Shown here piece after piece: positions 62,915 to 64,000 of a DNA stretch of 64,000 nt (position 1 is the stretch's first letter; every line of letters starts with the position of its first letter). The position numbers and the translations under genes were made by a program. The notes beneath the pieces were generated by a model that was not told the DNA's origin, ran no database searches, and saw only the letters and a program-made list of their open reading frames with translations. The stretch comes from Cichorium intybus. Its lineage: Eukaryota; Streptophyta; Magnoliopsida; Asterales; Asteraceae. The stretch spans positions 61,865,729 through 61,929,728 of the forward strand of contig CM042010.1 in assembly GCA_023525715.1 (NCBI GenBank). The letters are read 5' to 3'.

Positions 62915-63378
62915 GGATTTGGATTTATTCACAAAGAATATTTGTGAACCCCACCCTTATCATATCTACCATTATGTAGACTTTTATATTTTGTCGTTTG
63001 TTTTCCATTATGTAAATTAGGTGCTAGTCACCATCATGTAGTTTGTCTTTATTGTTATGGTGCTAGACACAATAATGTAGTGCTAGACACCACTAGTTAG
63101 TGTATTATTAGTGTAGGATACTATTAGACTCTAGAAGAGTCCCTCATGTACTATAAATAAGGCATTTGCCTAGTGTAATAAATCAGAGCTTATTTGTGTT
63201 AAGTTTTGAGTGCTCTCAAAATTCCTCTGTTGAAGCCTTATGCTTCTGAATAGCAGGGTTCTCTGTTGAAGCCTCGCACTTCTGAATTGCAGAGCCTATC
63301 GAAGTATCTACGAAGCAGTTAATCAACGCATCAATCCAAGCATCAGTCAGGTACATCGCTTACACATCTTCATAGATC
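62915..63378 (+). promoter_or_regulatory. Promoter P2 and hairpin leader
   Basis: P2 body, TATAAATA at 63152-63159, AATAAA about 20 nt on, two hairpin units. Confidence 0.8.
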
Positions 63379-63561
63379 ATGACCGATTCGAAAATACATA
63401 TACAAAACAATCGATATTATTTTGCATTAAAGATTCATAAACAAAGATTTAAAAATAGAATTGAACGTAATATCCATCTCCCTGTAACACAGTTAGAGGT
63501 TGATATCTACGATAATCAGCTTAAGTATCTACATGCAAGAATTTCAGAAACCACATGTTAA
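63379..63561 (+). CDS. ORF60
   Basis: Intact, IHIQ for IQIQ. Confidence 0.6.
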   Translation: MTDSKIHIQNNRYYFALKIHKQRFKNRIERNIHLPVTQLEVDIYDNQLKYLHARISETTC

Positions 63562-63626
63562 ACCATTCCGCATTTATTTTGCTATATTTCTGTTATTATC
63601 CATATGTCCATTTATGTTTCCCCATT

Positions 63627-63638
63627 TGGTATCAGATC
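63627..63638 (+). promoter_or_regulatory. Primer binding site, one mismatch
   Basis: TGGTATCAGATC, G to T at position 11 of the consensus. Confidence 0.75.
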
Positions 63639-64000
63639 TAAGTAACGATTTTACTATATCAGAGCTAAGTAACGATTTTACTATATCAGAGCTAAGTAAC
63701 GATTTAAGCAACAATTAACAACAATTTAATTAAGATCAGAGCTACACAACAATTCTAGTAGATTAGAAATAAAAAAAATGATTAACAACGATTTAATTAA
63801 TAAGCTAAGTAAATAAGCTAAGTAACGATTTTACTATATCAAAGCTAAGTAACGATTTAGTGATAAGTAACGATTTTACTATATCAGAGCTAAGTAACAA
63901 TTTAATTCATGATAAGTAACGAGCTAAACTACAATCTAATATGACAAATAACAATATTTAATTAGAAAGATAAGTCAAGATTGAAAGCTAAGTAATGATT
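63639..64000 (+). repeat. Viral leader running off the right edge
   Basis: 27-nt repeats then the AT-rich region; MP would follow beyond the window. Confidence 0.78.

Overview
This window is plant nuclear DNA made almost wholly of endogenous pararetrovirus sequence (family Caulimoviridae). I see no host gene and no clear host flank. Evidence: about nine initiator-tRNA-Met primer binding sites (TGGTATCAGAGC or its complement); repeated copies of a 30K-type movement protein (MP); a zinc-knuckle capsid protein (CP); an aspartic protease-reverse transcriptase-RNase H polyprotein (PR-RT-RH); and a viroplasmin/transactivator (TAV). Separate ORFs and a TAV point to the caulimovirus/soymovirus side of the family. 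Genus and host cannot be settled from the sequence.

Consensus order in virus sense: PBS, leader of 27-nt repeats, MP (316 aa), ORF2 (79 aa, coiled-coil-like), ORF3 (48-56 aa), then EITHER ORF4 (104 aa) + CP (454 aa) OR PR-RT-RH, then an RNase H remnant with 30-nt tandem repeats, TAV (about 460 aa), a TATA promoter, a leader with stacked hairpins, a 60-aa ORF (called ORF60 here), and the next PBS. No copy carries both CP and RT. 'Type A' copies have CP and no PR-RT; 'type B' copies have PR-RT and no CP.

Layout: 1-925 promoter/ORF60/leader (-). 925-10556 type B fragment (+), split at 2904 by a complete LTR retrotransposon (2905-10422, 765-bp LTRs, 5-bp target duplication, no intact gene). 10557-11256 small fragments. 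11257-17256 type B (+). 17257-24291 a shattered mosaic of more than 20 fragments in both orientations. 24292-30371 type A (-), meeting at a palindromic joint a type A (+) at 30372-35576. 35577-41640 type A (-), head to head with type B (+) at 41640-45600. 45600-51700 type B (+). 51700-52160 fragments. 52160-56660 type A (-), the best CP copy. 56661-62582 type B (-), the only copy keeping a full RNase H core. 62583-64000 fragments, then promoter/ORF60/leader (+).

Most genes are broken by single stops or short indels, but four MP copies, one CP, several ORF2/ORF3/ORF4 and many ORF60 copies are open. Nearly every joint shows short microhomology. The most interesting points are the complementary A/B genomes, the replacement of the RNase H core by a hairpin-forming 30-nt repeat, and four covarying structured elements inside the non-coding retrotransposon.
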